From contig NZ_JAULSI010000020.1 of assembly GCF_030711405.1 (NCBI RefSeq), positions 1-64,000 on the forward strand: a stretch of 64,000 nt of DNA, written 5' to 3'. This DNA comes from Massilia brevitalea (GTDB taxonomy: Bacteria > Pseudomonadota > Gammaproteobacteria > Burkholderiales > Burkholderiaceae_D). The position numbers were made by a program, and so were the translations under genes. Below, in pieces: positions 62,692-64,000 of the stretch; positions within the stretch are counted from its first letter, which is position 1; the number at the start of each line of letters is the position of its first letter. The notes beneath the pieces are model-generated. The model made no database searches. It saw nothing but the letters and a program-made list of their open reading frames with translations, and was not told the origin of the DNA.

Positions 62692-63390
62692 ATGTTCAAA
62701 CGTTCGCTGCTGTTTTCCGCTGCTATCCTGTTGGCTGCGCCTGCCGCCTTTGCCCAGGCAACCGCCTCGCGCCAGGACGGCGCCGCCCTGCGCAAGGTGG
62801 CCGAACACTATCTGCAGGCGCAAAGCGCCGGTTTGCCAGGCAAGGTAAACGTCAAGGTGGGTGCGGTCGACCCGCGCCTGTCGCTGGCCGCCTGCCCGGC
62901 GCCGCAAGCCTTTCAGCAGCCCGGTGCCCGCCCTTGGGGCAAGACCACGGTGGGCGTGCGCTGCACGGCGCCGGTGTGGCAGGTGTTCCTGCAAGCACAG
63001 GTCAGCGTGCTGGCCGATTACGTGACCGCCGCCGTGCCCCTGGCCCAGGGCCAGGCGATCGACGCCGGGCAGCTGACAACGATGCAAGGCGACATCGCCG
63101 CCATGCCGAACGGGATCATCACCGACATGGCGCAGGCCATCGGCCGCACCCCGGTCGTATCGCTGCCGGCCGGGGCGCCGCTACGGCTCGATTCCCTGAA
63201 GAGCAAGCCGGTTGTGCAGCAGAACCAGACGGTCCGGATCGTGTCGCGCGGCGAGAATTTCTCGGTCACCGGCGAAGGCAAGGCCATCGGCAATGCCGGC
63301 GAAGGGCAAGTCGTGCAGGTACGCACCCTGCGCGGCGCGATCATCAGCGGTACGGCGCGCGCCGGCGGCATGGTCGAAGTGGCATTGTAA
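62692..63390 (+). CDS. flgA: P-ring assembly chaperone FlgA
   Basis: The protein of about 232 residues has a signal peptide (MFKRSLLFSAAILLAAPAAF, then AQA) and the SAF domain (GQAIDAGQLTTMQGDIAAMP, LRLDSLKSKPVVQQNQTVRI). It helps assemble FlgI in the periplasm. Start at 62692 gives a clean signal peptide; an ATG at 62662 would add 10 residues. Confidence 0.95.
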   Translation: MFKRSLLFSAAILLAAPAAFAQATASRQDGAALRKVAEHYLQAQSAGLPGKVNVKVGAVDPRLSLAACPAPQAFQQPGARPWGKTTVGVRCTAPVWQVFLQAQVSVLADYVTAAVPLAQGQAIDAGQLTTMQGDIAAMPNGIITDMAQAIGRTPVVSLPAGAPLRLDSLKSKPVVQQNQTVRIVSRGENFSVTGEGKAIGNAGEGQVVQVRTLRGAIISGTARAGGMVEVAL

Positions 63391-63419
63391 AAAAACCTCG
63401 TTTGAAAGGCTCCAAGCGC

Positions 63420-63446
63420 TAAAGTTTGTGGATGGAAAGCCGTTAC
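63420..63446 (+). promoter_or_regulatory. Sigma-28 (FliA) promoter of flgM-flgN
   Basis: TAAAGTTT, an 11-nt spacer, then GCCGTTAC. The -35 is a perfect match to the FliA consensus and the spacer length is exact. It gives a short leader of about 40 nt to flgM. It supplies the late, autoregulated flgM expression known from enterics. Confidence 0.92.
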
Positions 63447-63491
63447 ACAGTGAGATCCCGGAGTTCCTGCTCCGACGCGAAAGGATAGGCT

Positions 63492-63797
63492 GTGAAAATC
63501 AACGACACCCTCAAAGGCGCGCAAGCCCTTCAGCAACAGAACCAGACCCAGGCCGCCGCCGCAAAGCAGGCCGAAAAAGCGGCTGCCAGTGCCTCGGTCC
63601 CGACCGACAGCGTACGCCTGTCGTCGCAAGCCCAGGGCGTGGGAGCAAGCGGCAAGGCGAACGAAGTGTTCGATGCCAAGAAAGTTGAACGTATTAAGAT
63701 GGCAATTGCCGATGGGCAGTTCCAAGTCAATTCCGAAAGGATCGCGGACGGCTTGCTGGATACCGTGCGCGACCTGCTCCACTCACGCAACCGATAA
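63492..63797 (+). CDS. flgM: Anti-sigma-28 factor FlgM
   Basis: The 101-residue protein starts at GTG (63492) behind AAAGGATAG. It has a disordered Gln/Ala-rich N-terminus needed for export and the FliA-binding C-terminal helices (DAKKVERIKMAIADGQFQVN, SERIADGLLDTVRDLL). It holds FliA until the hook is complete. Its own promoter is FliA-dependent. Confidence 0.96.
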   Translation: MKINDTLKGAQALQQQNQTQAAAAKQAEKAAASASVPTDSVRLSSQAQGVGASGKANEVFDAKKVERIKMAIADGQFQVNSERIADGLLDTVRDLLHSRNR

Positions 63798-63804
63798 CGA
63801 CCCA

Positions 63805-64000
63805 TGACCCGTCCGCAAGCCACCCTCCCTGCCGAACACGAGCGCGTTGTCGCGCTGATCCAACTGATGAAGCAGGAACAGCAGCTACTGGTGGCGGCGG
63901 ATGCGGACGCGCTGGCCGAACTCACTCCAGGCAAGGTCGTACTGGTACAGGAACTGGTGCAGCTGTCGCGCCAGCGCCATGCGACCCTGGGCGGGATGGG
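63805..64000 (+). CDS. flgN: Flagellar chaperone FlgN, partial at right edge
   Basis: The first 65 codons (MTRPQATLPAEHERVVALIQ, LMKQEQQLLVAADADALAEL) form the helical start of a FlgN protein, chaperone of FlgK and FlgL. The gene starts 7 bp after flgM and leaves the window. Order flgA-flgM-flgN is standard. Confidence 0.88.

Overview
The window looks like chromosomal DNA of a high-GC betaproteobacterium, most likely Oxalobacteraceae (Massilia/Telluria/Janthinobacterium group). This is inferred from the order rph-phosphatase/kinase-yicC-gmk-rpoZ-spoT-greB, the protein sequences, the large flagellar locus with FliS/FliT/YcgR paralogues, and a PEP-CTERM protein. No sequence search was possible, so the taxon is an inference.

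Layout. (1) 1-4.9 kb, minus strand: a type VI secretion module, a VgrG spike with a C-terminal adaptor-like tail followed by a phospholipase D-type effector that runs off the left edge. (2) 5.2-8.2 kb: an M28 peptidase, then hemW-rdgB. (3) 8.2-8.6 kb: a non-coding stretch with a 29-bp tandem repeat and an inverted pair of palindromes. (4) 8.6-15.8 kb: housekeeping genes rph, a PP2C phosphatase/Ser-Thr kinase pair, yicC, gmk, rpoZ and spoT. (5) 15.9-18.2 kb: a probable variable insertion (two unknown genes, an unknown soluble protein, an orphan heme oxygenase) before greB. (6) 18.8-24.4 kb: a membrane protein overlapping a soluble PAS histidine kinase and a LuxR-type regulator, a diguanylate cyclase and a glycosyltransferase.

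(7) 24.6-48.2 kb: flagellar block A. It holds fliC-flaG-fliD, then two diverged fliS-fliT-ycgR modules. The first is followed by a GAF-GNDEF-EVL protein. The second contains fliK2-fhlB. Then come fliE (minus), fliFGHIJK and fliLMNOPQR. (8) 48.4-51.7 kb: a PAS-GGDEF-EAL protein and a PEP-CTERM protein behind a textbook sigma-54 promoter. (9) 51.7-64 kb: flagellar block B, flgBCDEFGHIJKL on the minus strand with flgA-flgM-flgN divergent on the plus strand. flgN runs off the right edge.

The genes form one programme: rod, hook, export gate, C-ring, filament, chaperones, the anti-sigma factor FlgM, c-di-GMP brakes and c-di-GMP enzymes. Late genes share sigma-28 (FliA) promoters with a local -10 variant, GCCGTTA/GCCGTAA, before fliC, fliS2, flgKL and flgM.

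The most unusual observations are: a 100-bp terminal-inverted-repeat element inserted in frame in fliT2 with a 5-bp target duplication, with a second copy after fliT1 showing compensatory base changes; a family of palindromes that usually occur as inverted doublets between genes; an Ala-rich insertion of about 105 residues in the hook protein FlgE; three IN-type modules in flagellin; and the sigma-54 promoter of the PEP-CTERM gene inside the flagellar locus. No tRNA, rRNA, CRISPR array or complete transposase gene was seen.
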